NCBI GenBank assembly: GCA_963930655.1
Contig: OZ005620.1
Location: 20,589,001 to 20,653,000, forward strand
Reading direction: 5' to 3'
DNA from: Myrica gale
Lineage: Eukaryota; Streptophyta; Magnoliopsida; Fagales; Myricaceae
DNA length: 64,000 nucleotides
Shown: piece after piece, positions 48,373-59,900 of the stretch
How positions within the stretch are numbered: position 1 is the stretch's first letter
Layout of the letters: each line of letters opens with the position of its first letter
The notes under the pieces: model-generated
The model's input: only the letters and a program-made list of their open reading frames with translations
What the model was told of the DNA's origin: nothing
Databases searched by the model: none
Position numbers and translations under genes: made by a program

Positions 48373-48575
48373 TGTCCGAATAATTGGCATCCAAATAATT
48401 AGAATTAATATTAAATAATATTTCTTTTTTAATAAATAATTCTTTATTCTTATAATATTTATTTAAATTTTCTCTCTCCAATTTTTCACAATTCTCAAAA
48501 AATATTTATAGTTTTTCATAGATCCCAACACCCAACATTTTCACAACTCCAAAATTTTCACAAACAAACACCGCC
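48373..48575 (-). mobile_element. AT-rich MITE, diverged inverted copy
   Basis: Read on the minus strand, it carries TTTGTGAAAATTTTGGAG, GGTGTTGGGATC, GAGAGAGAAAATTTAAATAA and AATTATTTGGATGCC, in the same order as the plus-strand copies. The ends are near GGCATTTGTTG and ACAAACACCGCCC. Confidence 0.65.
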
Positions 48576-48992
48576 CTAAGAGAGAATAGAATAAAAAAAA
48601 AGTGGATAATTATTATGTATGCCTTGTGATAAAATAAATAAATAAATAAGGGACTTAAAACAAAGGATATAGTTGATAAAAATTTGATAACTGTGCATTG
48701 AAACATAATGGAGAGAGGAGAGATAGAGATTTAAATGATTCGGTCTAGAAGGCCTACATCAATTGTAAAAATCCGACTATGTTTGTATTATAAATTCATA
48801 CATATTATCAATACAAAACATAACATGAGAAAAGTTTTGAGTGGATTTTTATGTGAATTTCCAAAAATAAATATTTGAACGAAGCTATTTTCCATACTCA
48901 TTTTAGTATCCCTTTTATAAAAGTATAATATGTACTATGGAGAACGCTATAAAAGTATGTTCGGTCTGTTTCTTTGCTGTTTTGACATCACT

Positions 48993-49160
48993 TTTAAGTC
49001 TGAGTGTAGAAATTTTGGGTATTAGGATTTGTGAAATATTATAAAGTAAGATATTTTATTAGAGTTTGTGAAAAAGTGAAGAGAGAGAAGATTTTTAATA
49101 AATATTATAATAAAAAAATCATTTGATGAATTTTTTAATATTAACCCCAAATAGGGCTCA
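48993..49160 (+). mobile_element. AT-rich MITE, copy 4, with 9-bp flanking repeats
   Basis: The core from GTCTGAGTGTAGAAATTTTG to AACCCCAAATAGGGCTCA matches copies 1-3. Perfect 9-bp direct repeats GACATCACT lie at 48984-48992 and 49161-49169. The left side has eight extra bases (TTTAAGTC) compared with a simple inverted end, so the exact left border is uncertain. Confidence 0.7.
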
Positions 49161-49796
49161 GACATCACTGTGTTTCCTTTTCTTCAATTTCTTTTCATTT
49201 CCTTTTACAACGCTGTTAATGTCGTTGGAAATTGGAAGCGGCAAAAGTGTACCAGAAGGGAAAAAAAAAAAAAAAAGACAAGCCCATACTGAGGAAATTT
49301 TAAGGTATTCAGAGTTTAAGAAATTATTTGCAATTTGGTCTGAAATAAAAGTATAAAGAAGATGGTAAATGAGTATCGAGGTTTTTCTATAGTATACTTT
49401 TATTTGTTTTTTTCTTTCATTTCATTGCAAGGATAGTCTCATGTTATATATGTTAGGATTAGCTAGATATAAATATTTCTTCCTTATGATTTACCCTTTT
49501 TTATTAGTTTTTGAATTTAAAATCTATTAAATTATTCATTTGAGTTTAACATTTATCAAGAAGTAGTTTTCTGACACCCTCTACTAATTTGATGAGTTAA
49601 ATTTAATTTTAAATATATAGACTAAATAGATAAAATGATAAATCACATGAACTAATTTTGGATTTATCTCTAACAAATAATAATAAGCTTGCGGGGCATG
49701 TAGGGTTGTTCAAAGCCATCGATACTCATCGGTGGTACCGCCTCCCAACAGTTACAAAGATTGTGCCCCTATTTGTTGGGAGTCAGTAGGGCTGCA

Positions 49797-50176
49797 TAGA
49801 ACCGGACCGCAAAATCAGACCGGACAAAACTGGATTTGTGGTATTAGTGGCCAAATTTGGTCCAGCTCGGACCTCATTTAAATATTTATTAATTTAAATA
49901 ATAAATAATTTTTACAACTTACATATATCTTCTGACGTCCCCCTAGTCCCCCTAGTCCCTTGAGTCCCTTCTAGCTTTTCCCTTCGAAAATTAAGTCCTC
50001 ACTTTCCTCTTATATACAAAAATAAAATAAAAAAAACTTAGGAAATAATAATAATAATAAACTAAAGAAAAAAATAAACCGATCTAGACCGCTTTAGACC
50101 GGTCCGATCCTTCATTTTAGTTACAACCGAAAATTTGATTAAAAAATAAGACCGAATTTATTGTTGTACAACCCTG
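49797..50176. mobile_element. hAT-like CCGG-containing element, decayed
   Basis: It starts TAGGGCTGCATAGAACCGGACCG and ends GACCGAATTT...GTTGTACAACCCTG. The ends resemble those of the element at 16-437, and the subterminal parts carry CCGGACC and GACCGGTCCG. Adjacent octamers match at only 6 of 8 if the ends are set one base in. A second TAGGGTTGTTCAAAG start at 49701 hints at nesting. Confidence 0.5.
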
Positions 50177-50525
50177 AGAGAGTGATTCAAGCAATGACAG
50201 TGGAACCGCCTAAAAAAAAAAAGAGGCCACAGGTCGGAGGGGGAGGGGGAAGGGGAGAGGGGCTCAAATCGGGAGCTCTTGTAAGTGTCTTCCTTCTCTT
50301 TGGTCTGCAACTCTTTCTCTTTTTCTCTCTTTTAAAAGGCAGTCTAACACGGGATTTGTGCTGAGCATACTCACACGGGATAAAATTAATTAGAATAAAG
50401 CTAATTGAATTAGTGACCGCCCTCGACGTGCAAAGTGCCTCTAAAGAATTCTAAGAAAAGAATATCCACCTTGGATGCCAACCACATGCAACAAACAGAC
50501 ACAAGAAGATAAGAATTAAATAAAA

Positions 50526-50918
50526 AGAATTTAGCAATTTAGTCCTTAGGTTTTACACGCTTTTACTTTTTAGTCATTGAATTTAATTCTTTCAAATTTT
50601 AATCCTTAAGTTTATATTTTTTGATGAAATATATGTCGTCCACATGCTTAACGGACCTTTTTGACAAGTTAGCAAATTTGAAGCGGTCGAGTGGATATAT
50701 GTTTTGAACGTGAGCGGTCAACCGGTACATGTACCGGTCGATCGGTAAAATTTGCTGACGTGTCAGAGAGCTCCGTTAAGCATATGGACGACAGATTGAC
50801 AAAATGACCATTTCGTCAAAAAATATAAACCTAAGGACTAAAATTTGAAAAAAAAATTAAACACAAGGACTAAAAAATAAAAGCGTGTAAAATCTAAGGA
50901 CTAAATTGCTAAATTCCC
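50526..50918. mobile_element. Mutator-like foldback MITE with 10-bp target duplication
   Basis: Perfect 10-bp direct repeats TTAAATAAAA flank the element at 50516-50525 and 50919-50928. The two arms are inverted copies for about 170 bp: AATTTAGCAATTTAGTCCTTAG and TTTTACACGCTTTTA on the left are met by TAAAAGCGTGTAAAA and CTAAGGACTAAATTGCTAAATT on the right, and inner CATGCTTAACGGA by TCCGTTAAGCATATG. Long arms with a 9-11-bp duplication are typical of Mutator-like elements. It carries no gene. Confidence 0.88.
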
Positions 50919-51179
50919 TTAAATAAAATTCATGACCTTTGAGATTTGTAGTATTCCGAATTTAAATTTTTGTTTTCCTGAGAAGATGCCCATATGAATG
51001 TTACAAGGCTAGAGATTACTGAACTAGATAAAAAAAAAGTCCATTTAAAATTTAAAAATGTTGTGTTAAACAAATTTAGCACTTCTGTATACTCTAATTA
51101 AATTATAGACCCGACCACAAAATATTACAAAAATTCCTCAATGGATATTCAAAACCAAAAACTAATTAAACTGACTAAG

Positions 51180-51345
51180 AAGGTTGTTTGGTTAATGTGT
51201 TTTGTTAGGATTTTTTGTGTTTTGAGAATTTTTAGGTGATGTTAACTTTATTGGTACGTGTGTTGTAGTTATTTTTATGTGCTGTTAAAAATGATGTTTG
51301 ATTGTAAAATATTTTGTATTACGAGAATTCAAAAAAAAATCATGA
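51180..51345. mobile_element. MITE-like repeat, second copy of that at 15873
   Basis: It shares TGTTAACTTTATTGGTA, GTGTGTTGTAGTTAT and AAAAATGATGTTTGATTGTA in the same order with the copy at 15873-16065. The ends are not defined. Confidence 0.65.
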
Positions 51346-52069
51346 GAATATTTTATAACCGAAAGTCCTTATATATATTGCCTAAAAGTTTGGCAAAGTA
51401 TATATACGAAGGTTTGCAACATTTACGGAATGGAAGATGGATAAGGAACTTTTCTGTCAACTCATTTCGTCAAAAAGAGAAACATGTATATATTTTGTCG
51501 GCGAAGCATTTGAAACGTTTTCACGTAAATATTGGTTATTAATTATTTTACGTAAAACTTGCTATATATTATTATTATTGGCAACTTATTTAGACTTTTT
51601 GTTGTTTCTGTACTCTTTTCCATTTTCTGGAATGTTTTGAAGAGTTTGGTATTTGTGGTTTATTTTTTTTTTTTTTTTCTCCTCAAGTTTAGACTTTTAT
51701 AATGTATTAATAAATGCCATGATTTCCAGACTGAGTCGTGCCATTTCAACCTTCTTGGCATTTTTCCAAGTCTCTCTTTCAGTCTAGTTTACTTGGTTTA
51801 ATTAACGATAGAGTTAGTATTATTTTTAACAAGTTAATTTATATTTAGATATAACTTTAAACTAATTTATTTTTTAAATATATAGATCCTTTTATTTAGC
51901 GTCTATTAAAAGTTTACTTACTAATAATGACAGATCGGGATAGACTATTAAATCCAAAAATAGATATTTCTATCTCCATTGATTTTGTCAATCTTCCATT
52001 AAATTTCTAATTTGTAGCGGTAATATGTATATTTATGTAATACTATGCTAAGTTTCTAAAACTTAGGTT

Positions 52070-52265
52070 GTGTTTGCGTATTAAAATTTTGGGATGTTAA
52101 AATTTTAGGGTATTGAATTTTGTGAAAAGGTGAAGAGAAAGGTGATTTTTAATATTTATTATAGTGAAAAGTAATGATGTGATGGGAAAAAAATATTATA
52201 TTGTAATTTTTTATTGTGTTAAAATTTTAGGAGGTGTAAATTTTTTGTTAACAAACATAGCCTTA
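52070..52265 (+). mobile_element. AT-rich MITE, related subfamily copy
   Basis: It contains TTAAAATTTTAGGGTATTGAA, GTGAAAAGGTGAAGAGAAAG, TTTTTAATATTTATTATAGTG and a right part TATTGTAATTTTTTATTGTG, shared with 55585-55750. Short inverted ends TGTTTGCGTATTAAAA and TTAACAAACATAG bracket it. Confidence 0.68.
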
Positions 52266-52419
52266 GTTTGATCTTTAATATCATAAAATGGGTAATTATA
52301 TTTCGATTCGGTACGAGAATGGTTTGGAGCTACAGTTACGTACTTTTATCAAGCCCAGGTTGAAAGAAAGCAATGATTAATCAGCTTCGCTTTCAGAAAT
52401 AACATAGTGCATATAATCT

Positions 52420-53040
52420 CTTTATCCCATCAAATCATTTTTTTCATTTTAAAAAATATAAAAAATTCATTCAAATTATTTCTTCACTTTTTCACCATTT
52501 CCAATACTTTAAAATTTTAATTTCTCTAAAATTTTAACATTCAAACACAACCTTAACTGTACATCATTAAAGTTAAAAGGGGATTAGAGGATGGAAGCTG
52601 AGTGTCTGACGAGCATTCGCAGTGGGCCAAACAACCACGGGTATGTTTGTTTCCCCAACATTTTGGGACATAACAATTTCTAGTAAAACAAACACACTCC
52701 AACATTTTCAACTTTTACACATACTCACTTTATCTTTCACACACTCTAATAAATCTCAATAAAGTAATGATTTTCAAAATTTCGAGAGTATTCTGCAGCA
52801 TTTTAGCAAACAAACATACCCCATATTGGATTCTCCAAAAGCACCTGTTAAATATCCCTCACTCTTTGTCGGCAGTTTTTGGTATATTCTAAAATTTTAT
52901 TTAATAAAATTAATTATAAAATAATCATACTTTCTTTATCAAATTATATTCATTCACTATAATAAATATAAAAAAAAAATCATTCAAATCATCTCCTTTC
53001 ATTTTTTCACCCACTTTCATATTCTAAAATTTTATCACGC
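52420..53040. mobile_element. Cluster of three AT-rich MITEs
   Basis: 52420-52560 and 52885-53040 are inverted copies of the AT-rich family (TCTTCACTTTTTCACCATTTCCAATA; TTTTTTCACCCACTTTC). Between them, 52637-52823 is a different short element with strong inverted ends: GGGTATGTTTGTTTC on the left and CAAACAAACATACCCC on the right. I found no clean target duplication for it. Confidence 0.7.
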
Positions 53041-56000
53041 CACATTAGAAAATAAGCTTCACCAATCCTTTATAACTAATTTTTCAAATTAGATGATTAA
53101 ATTAAAAAAATCAAGAGACAATCCTAAAATAGCATTTAAAGCTAATTTGTGTGAAGTTTTCAGACTTCATAGCACTTGTTTTGCCTCTCTCCAAATAATG
53201 TCTTATAAAAATTGTAAATATTTTAAATTAAGTTTGTAAATTTTAAAATATATATATATAATTTGACCTGTCTTAATTTTTTGAATGCAAATATAAATAA
53301 CTCAAAATTTTAGTAATAAAATAATACAAAATTCAAAAAGCATCTCTTCACTTTTTAATCACTAAGTAAAGTTATAATTTTAACTTCATTTTTTATCAAA
53401 AAAATACAATAAAACTCTCATCTATCTCAATTTTCACAATATTCCTAATTTTTTAAAAATTTAATAAGACTTTAATACAAAAAATTAATTTCTTAACATG
53501 ATGTTAAAAAAAATTATAAGACTTTAACAGGATGTTATTAGAAATATCAAAAAATTTACCGAGCTAAATTTTGCACGTAGCACTCCAAGTCATTTTTTTT
53601 TTACCTTGAATTGAAAAATATTATTCTCTTTTTGGTTGTTCCAGTATTAACACAAAGGTTATAGGACTCAAGAAGAAAATAGTTCAAAGAAATAACCTAA
53701 CAAAAAACAAAAGACGACTTCCCGAGGCCTCGGTCAGATACATGAAAGAAGCCATCCAAGCCGAGGCGAACTCAGCCGAGCGCCGCAACTCCTCCAGAAG
53801 CAGGAAACTTGTCGCGTATGCATTACAATCGCCAGAGCGCGAGTCGATGTCCTTCTAGTTTCCGTGCGAGTCCCGTCCTTTGGAAGGATTGCGTCAGCTA
53901 AGTTAATAGACGTCGTCGGCGGTGTCCGCTAGATACACTTGCCATTTCTTTTTTCCTTTTTTTTAGATACACTTGTCATTTCGCCAAACCTCCACGTACG
54001 CTCACGTGTCAGTAGATTACAGGCTCGGACGAAATTATGAATCCAATCCACATGTCTAATCGCAAATAGACCGAAAAAGAGAGAGGAATAAGCTATAAAA
54101 GTATATATATTTATGTTTCATTATTTTTGCAATGTGCGTACACGTAGTGGGTGTCTAATCCAACTTTTAAGGGCAAAGAGTACCAATTATTTTCTCTTTT
54201 CTTTATGTATTAGGTAAATTTTTGTGGGCTGCGTTATAGCATGATTTGTAATAATTTGGTCATGGGAATATAGAGACGGCTAAAATTTGGCATCAAATCA
54301 CGGGAAACTTTTTTTAATAAATTGGCCAAAGTTTAATGGGGGCATACAGAACACATTATGGGCTTAGTTCAATGTATATTCTCTACCTTTCAATATGTAA
54401 TATATAGGGCGTCAACCAAACTTGGATCGCTGAAAAATAAGGATAGACAATTGCGCCAAGAGGTCTCAACACCGATTGGATTGATGATAGTCGGCTTCAA
54501 TAGGTCCCAATGTACTCAAATCAGAACGAAAAATAAAAAAGATGATGAGAAAGAAGAACAAAAAAACATAACCAAACTTGAAGAACAAACAGAGCTCAAA
54601 ACTCAGAGTAACCATCCACCATCAACCGCCAGCAACAACCAACAACCACCAAAACTCAGAGCAACCATCCACAATCAACCACCAAGAGAGAGAGGGGGGA
54701 AATTTGTAAATCTGGTAAAAAACGAGCCAATATCAAATTCTCGTCTTTGATAATTTTCAAATCTGTAAAATTGTACGAGAGAGAGAGAGAGATGTTAGCG
54801 GCGGGGGTGTGGGGGCAGTGGAGGGTGGCTAGGGCTTCAGCTTTGAGGAAAGGGGTGGGTGTGAAGCCTGAAGGAGGGGCTTACTATTAAAAATAAAAAA
54901 TATATGAAATCCCAATACTACCCTTGGTTTGGTGCGGTTCAGTCCATTGGGTATCCAGAATTGTGGGCTGAATCGACCCAATCGATTATGGGAAAAACAT
55001 GGTTGACCGCCAAACGAAATCGGCCCCAAACCGGCCAGTCCAGTCGATTTCGTGCTAGTTTGGGTCGGTCCGGTCGATTTTGGTCCACTCCTAAACATCT
55101 CTAATATATACACTTTATAATGTGCAAAATGTGGACCATATTATTGTTTATTAGTGCCTGGCCAAAAAGAATCGGGGCAGAATGATCACAAATGTGCTAT
55201 ACATTTTTCCTGTGCCAAAATATAGTGAAAAGGTATTTTGCACGAGTGGGCTGGGCCTTCAGCCCATCAAAACCCAATTAGTTGGCCCGGGTCCTGAAGC
55301 GCTTCCTCAGAGTATCTCTGTTTGGGCTTCCGTCCGAGACCGAGATGCAACCGTTTTGGGTTGGGTCTTCCTTGGTATAGAAAAAGCTGACCTACTGAGT
55401 TGCCAGATCGAATTGGGTGAACTCCTTCGTAAATCTTCGAGTAAGCACGCTGTTTCCAACCCAATTAAAAAAATCATCTTTGGAACACAAATCCCAAAGC
55501 ACCCCTTTTCTTTTTTGCCGCAACAGTCGTTTCCCAAAAAAAAAAACTTTTGCCTTTGCTTGTGTAAACATTCAATGAAATTTTGAAGAGATTAAAATTT
55601 TAAGGTATTAGATTTAATGAAAAAGTGAAGAGAGTGTTAATTTTTAATATTTATTATAATGAAAAATAATTATATAATGAGAAGAAAGATTATATTGTAA
55701 TTTTTTATTGTATTAAAATTTTAAGAAGTGTAAAATTTTACACTTCAAACGCACCCGAATCCGAAAGCGTGGGGTGACGTGTTGGACTAACCCCACAATC
55801 ACATGCCACCCCAAAGTTACAATAACTTGCAAGTTTCTTTGTCCCCTTTTTTTTCCAATAACCTTAGAAGTTCCCATCTGTGTTATCATTTTATTTTTCC
55901 CAATTTCCCTTTCAAACTAAGAGTTAGAACCTTTAACAATATCAAATCCACACACACATGGATAACTTCTCCTAGCCATTATTTTTGGATAATTTTACTA

Positions 56001-56905
56001 ATAACAAACACAATTTATAAAAAATAAGATAAATACATTTTCCCTCATAAGAGATTGCATCCTCTGATTGCAGTTATTTTTTTTAAATAAAATAAAAATA
56101 ATGTCATTGATCTACTTTATATGTATTGAATATATTGTTGTCAATTTATTCAATTCTTCGTAATATTATTGTCAAACGAAAGGTGCAAAATGTCTAATCT
56201 TAGTAGTTGAAGGATCCAATGTGCCAAAGATATGATTGAGGAGTGAAAAATGTACTTTAAAAAAAAAAAAAGAATTTTGAAATAAAAAAAGAAAAAATAA
56301 TATAGAAAAATCATACATGTTAGCATGTTGTATGTGCTTGCTATCTTTATTTAAAAAAAATCAATAAAAATCTCATATACCTTATTTTGAATACCCAATT
56401 TCATGTGGTCCCACGATAATTAAACTTGTCGTGTGCCCCATTCTCATCTAGAACCAACCAAAAGAGAGAATTCTATAAAAGAAAGGTTTGGCACTTGTAA
56501 GCTTGGGTCTGGCAAATTTTTGATTGCAGCCTCGCTGGCTTAACCTTAAAACCAACTACTTTTCCCGAACACGAAGGCACACCGACAAATCCACCCCTCC
56601 CTGACGCACCCCCTAGATCCAATGCATTTCCCCTGACCCTCTTCCCACGTGCCACACGTACGAACTTCTCTCCCGCTCGTGCTACATAGTACATACTATT
56701 TCCACCAGCCCCGAGTCCCTGACTGTTTTTTCAGATTCTCACCTGGAGATTCCATTCTCATAATAATAGCCAACTCAGACCTCTCAATGCTCCCCCCGTC
56801 CCGAAGCCAAACCTGATTAGAGCTTCCGCGCATTTACGATCAGATCCACGAGAGGCTCCGGCCTATTTCCGGACCTTCCTCTAAGCTTCTTGAAGGAGAA
56901 TAATA
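53041..56905. other. Intergenic before the chorein gene, repeats and probable promoter
   Basis: No gene is supported. 53700-53960 is GC-richer than its surroundings but unassigned. 54780-55110 combines a GA tract with CCGG/GGTCGGTCCGG repeats ending GGTCCACTCCTA, probably a decayed hAT derivative; the 130-residue open frame at 54358-54750 is low-complexity and not believed. The last 300-400 bp before 56906 is GC-richer and CT-rich and is the likely leader and promoter of the chorein gene. Confidence 0.5.
55585..55755 (+). mobile_element. AT-rich MITE, copy related to that at 52070
   Basis: It shares TTAAAATTTTAAGGTATTAG, AATGAAAAAGTGAAGAGAG, TTTTTAATATTTATTATAATG and TATTGTAATTTTTTATTGTA with 52070-52265. 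It ends TTTTACACTTCAAACGCACCC. Confidence 0.7.
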
Positions 56906-59900
56906 ATGGAGTCATTTCTGGGCCTGGCGCTGGAGTACACGCTTAAGTACTGGTTGAAATCGTTCTCTAGAGAGCAGTTCAAGTTTCAGGGGGGGACAGC
57001 ACAGCTGTCCAATTTGGGTAAATCCCGCAGTTGCTATGCTTAATTTGGACAGAGTTGGGAATTTTTTCATTTCATTAGTGTTGATTGTGGGATTCTGGTC
57101 TGAAATTTATGGCAGATATAGATGGTGACGCTTTGCATTCGAGCGTCGGATTTCCACCGGCGCTTAGTGTGACTACGGCGAAGGTCGGCAAATTGGAGAT
57201 ACTGGTTGGTAACTAATGGCCTTATTTTGTTTTTAATTTCTGGACGATAAAAGAATAATTGTGAAGAATCGCTAGAAAGAAAGGGTGCTGAATCTGAAAT
57301 TATAACTCAAACTTAAGTTCCAGGTTTAATTCTGTTCATTTTTCGATCTTTAACAAGAAGAAAAAAAGAACTTTGTATGTTGAATTTGTCGGTATACTAA
57401 TAATTATTCAGTGAGTCTAAGTGGATAGCTTAGGTTTCCACTAGTTTCCTGCAACTAGGCTCGATTTTTCTCTGTTTCATTGCTTATTTTCGTTGGATTT
57501 TTGTGGATTGCTGTTTTATGATTGGGTGCACTTTTGTGTCTTTTGTAGCTACCATCGATAGGTAATGTCCAGGTAGAGCCGATTGTTGTGCAAATAGATA
57601 AGCTTGATTTAGTTCTAGAGGAGAATTCTGACGTGGATGCATCTAGAAGTCCGAGCAGGTATTGTTACTTGCTTACTATTATGTTTTACTTTTGGAGTCG
57701 TTCTTTTCCAGAAGACTAATGCTTGCGCTGTTGGTTAAAACTTTTGGTTCTCTTTCATCACAGTACCACGCCATCTCCAAGCTCTGGGAAGGGAAGTGGT
57801 TATGGATTTGCTGATAAGGTGCGTTTCTACTTCAGCTAAAGTTAAATTTACTGATTTGGTACTTAAGTTTCTATATTCAGTGTACGGATGGAATTGGGCA
57901 GAAATTTTCAAACTTGAGACCTATCCTCAGCCCAGCCAGCACTTTGTGAGTTGAGCCAAGTTGGAAGGGCGACTCAGATTGCTTTATTCTTCTTCCTTGG
58001 GCCTGTATCATGCTCCCATTCTCCCAACTGCCCATTTTGGCTTCCAAATAGTCAGTGTCTCTAAAGAGATCTAGATCTTCCTTTTCATCTTCTACCTATT
58101 TACATTGTCCCCTTCTCCTTGTACTTTCAACTCATATTGACTTATGCATTTCAAATGATAAAGATCACTAGTGCAGAGAACTTGATTTGAGGATTCATCC
58201 CCATTAGGGTGCCGGCAGGTTTTATGCTGGTTGCCAGGCTGCCACCATTCGCCCTTGCGTGGGGTTGTTACCACTTACATGCACAAATGCAATCATTGAA
58301 TCTGAAAGACAATTCTCCTTATATGATTATCAGATTGCAGATGGAATGACTGTAGAGATTCGCACTGTCAATATTCTACTTGAAACTCGTGGTTGTGCTC
58401 AAGGCCAAGGAGGGGCAGCTTGGTAATTTTTTGTTGCCTTTATCTATCTTTTGTGTATGTGAATTTGGCACAGATCATTTACATGTGGACTTTGATTGAT
58501 TGTAGCGTTTTCTGAATATATGATTTACCATATCACGGTAAGTCGCAGTTAAACTTAGAACAAAATTTGAAATATCGTCAATTCTGATTTCCTGCTTTAC
58601 ATTATGCTGTTGACGTCTATATGTGTTATTTTCATTGAATTGTAGATTACTATTGTGCAACATTTTAAGTCATAGTCCATGTTGAAGCAACATTGTGTTT
58701 GTGGCTATGAAATTCAGTTCAAGTTCCTGATTCGCATTGTTCCGTATGAAATGCTTGAGACCTATGATATTTATGACCCTTTGCCTCCTATGTGTAACAG
58801 TACTCATCAGTGTTCTTAAAAGAACAATTTCTTTGTTTCTGCGCTTGCTAGTTATAGCTTGAAGGAGAACATGCTGACAATCGAACAACAACATCATTCT
58901 GAATGTTTAATGTGTCAGGAAATGATCGCCCATTTAAAATCCTAACTGTGGCTCTTTCCCTGAGTTAGCCATTCTCTGATGTCCATCTATTTTACACCAT
59001 CCCCAGGGCACCACCTATGGCATCTATCACTATACGCAACCTCTTGCTATATACCACAGATGAAAATTGGCAGGTGATTGCTGGTTGTGCTTATGAGATA
59101 GATTGTTAACTACTTTCTTTTGTATGAAAGCTAATTTAACAACTTTTTCCTAACAGGTTGTAAATCTCAAGGAAGCACGGGATTTCTCCAGTAACAAAAA
59201 GTACATATATGTGTTCAAAGTAAATATGCTGAATTTCAATAGTGTCAATATTATGCATATATAACTGCGTGTTGGGTGGCTTTTTTTTCCGGGGGCAGCT
59301 GTCCTTTGCTGGAGGGCTGGGCCTTGCGGGGTTCTGAGGAGTGAGGGATTTCCTTCTTCCTCTGCTTGAATTGCTCTGCTGTATCATTATTTACTTTTTT
59401 GTGATAAGATGTGTCCTGCAGAAGTGCATCTTTTGCATTTATTCCAATAGTCTCGTATATCAAAGATGTTAAAGGCTCATGTTTATATCACTATCTAACA
59501 GTGCTAAAATCATTACCAGAAACTTGAATGGGAATCTTTGTCTATTGATCTCCTGCCTCATCCTGATATGTTCATGGATGCCGAAGTAGCCTGCACTTGT
59601 GAGGGAGCAAACCAGAGAGATGATGACGGGGCAAAACGTGTTTTCTTTGGTGGAGAGCGCTTTATTGAAGGGATATCTGGACAAGCATATGTAATTCAAA
59701 TTATCTATATCTGAGCCAACCAATGCTACAATTCCAGAATTCTTTTTTGTTCCATATTACTGATTATGGCATAACATTTCGATGACCAGATCACGGTGCA
59801 GAGGACTGAACTAAACAGTCCACTTGGGTTTGAGGTCCAGTTACATATTACAGAAGCTGTTTGTCCTGCACTGAGCGAACCAGGTAAAGATAATTAGGTT

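Noticed and set aside
54358..54750. 130-residue open frame
   Set aside because: Low-complexity Lys/Glu/Asn/Gln-rich translation of AT- and CAACCA-rich intergenic DNA with no recognisable domain.
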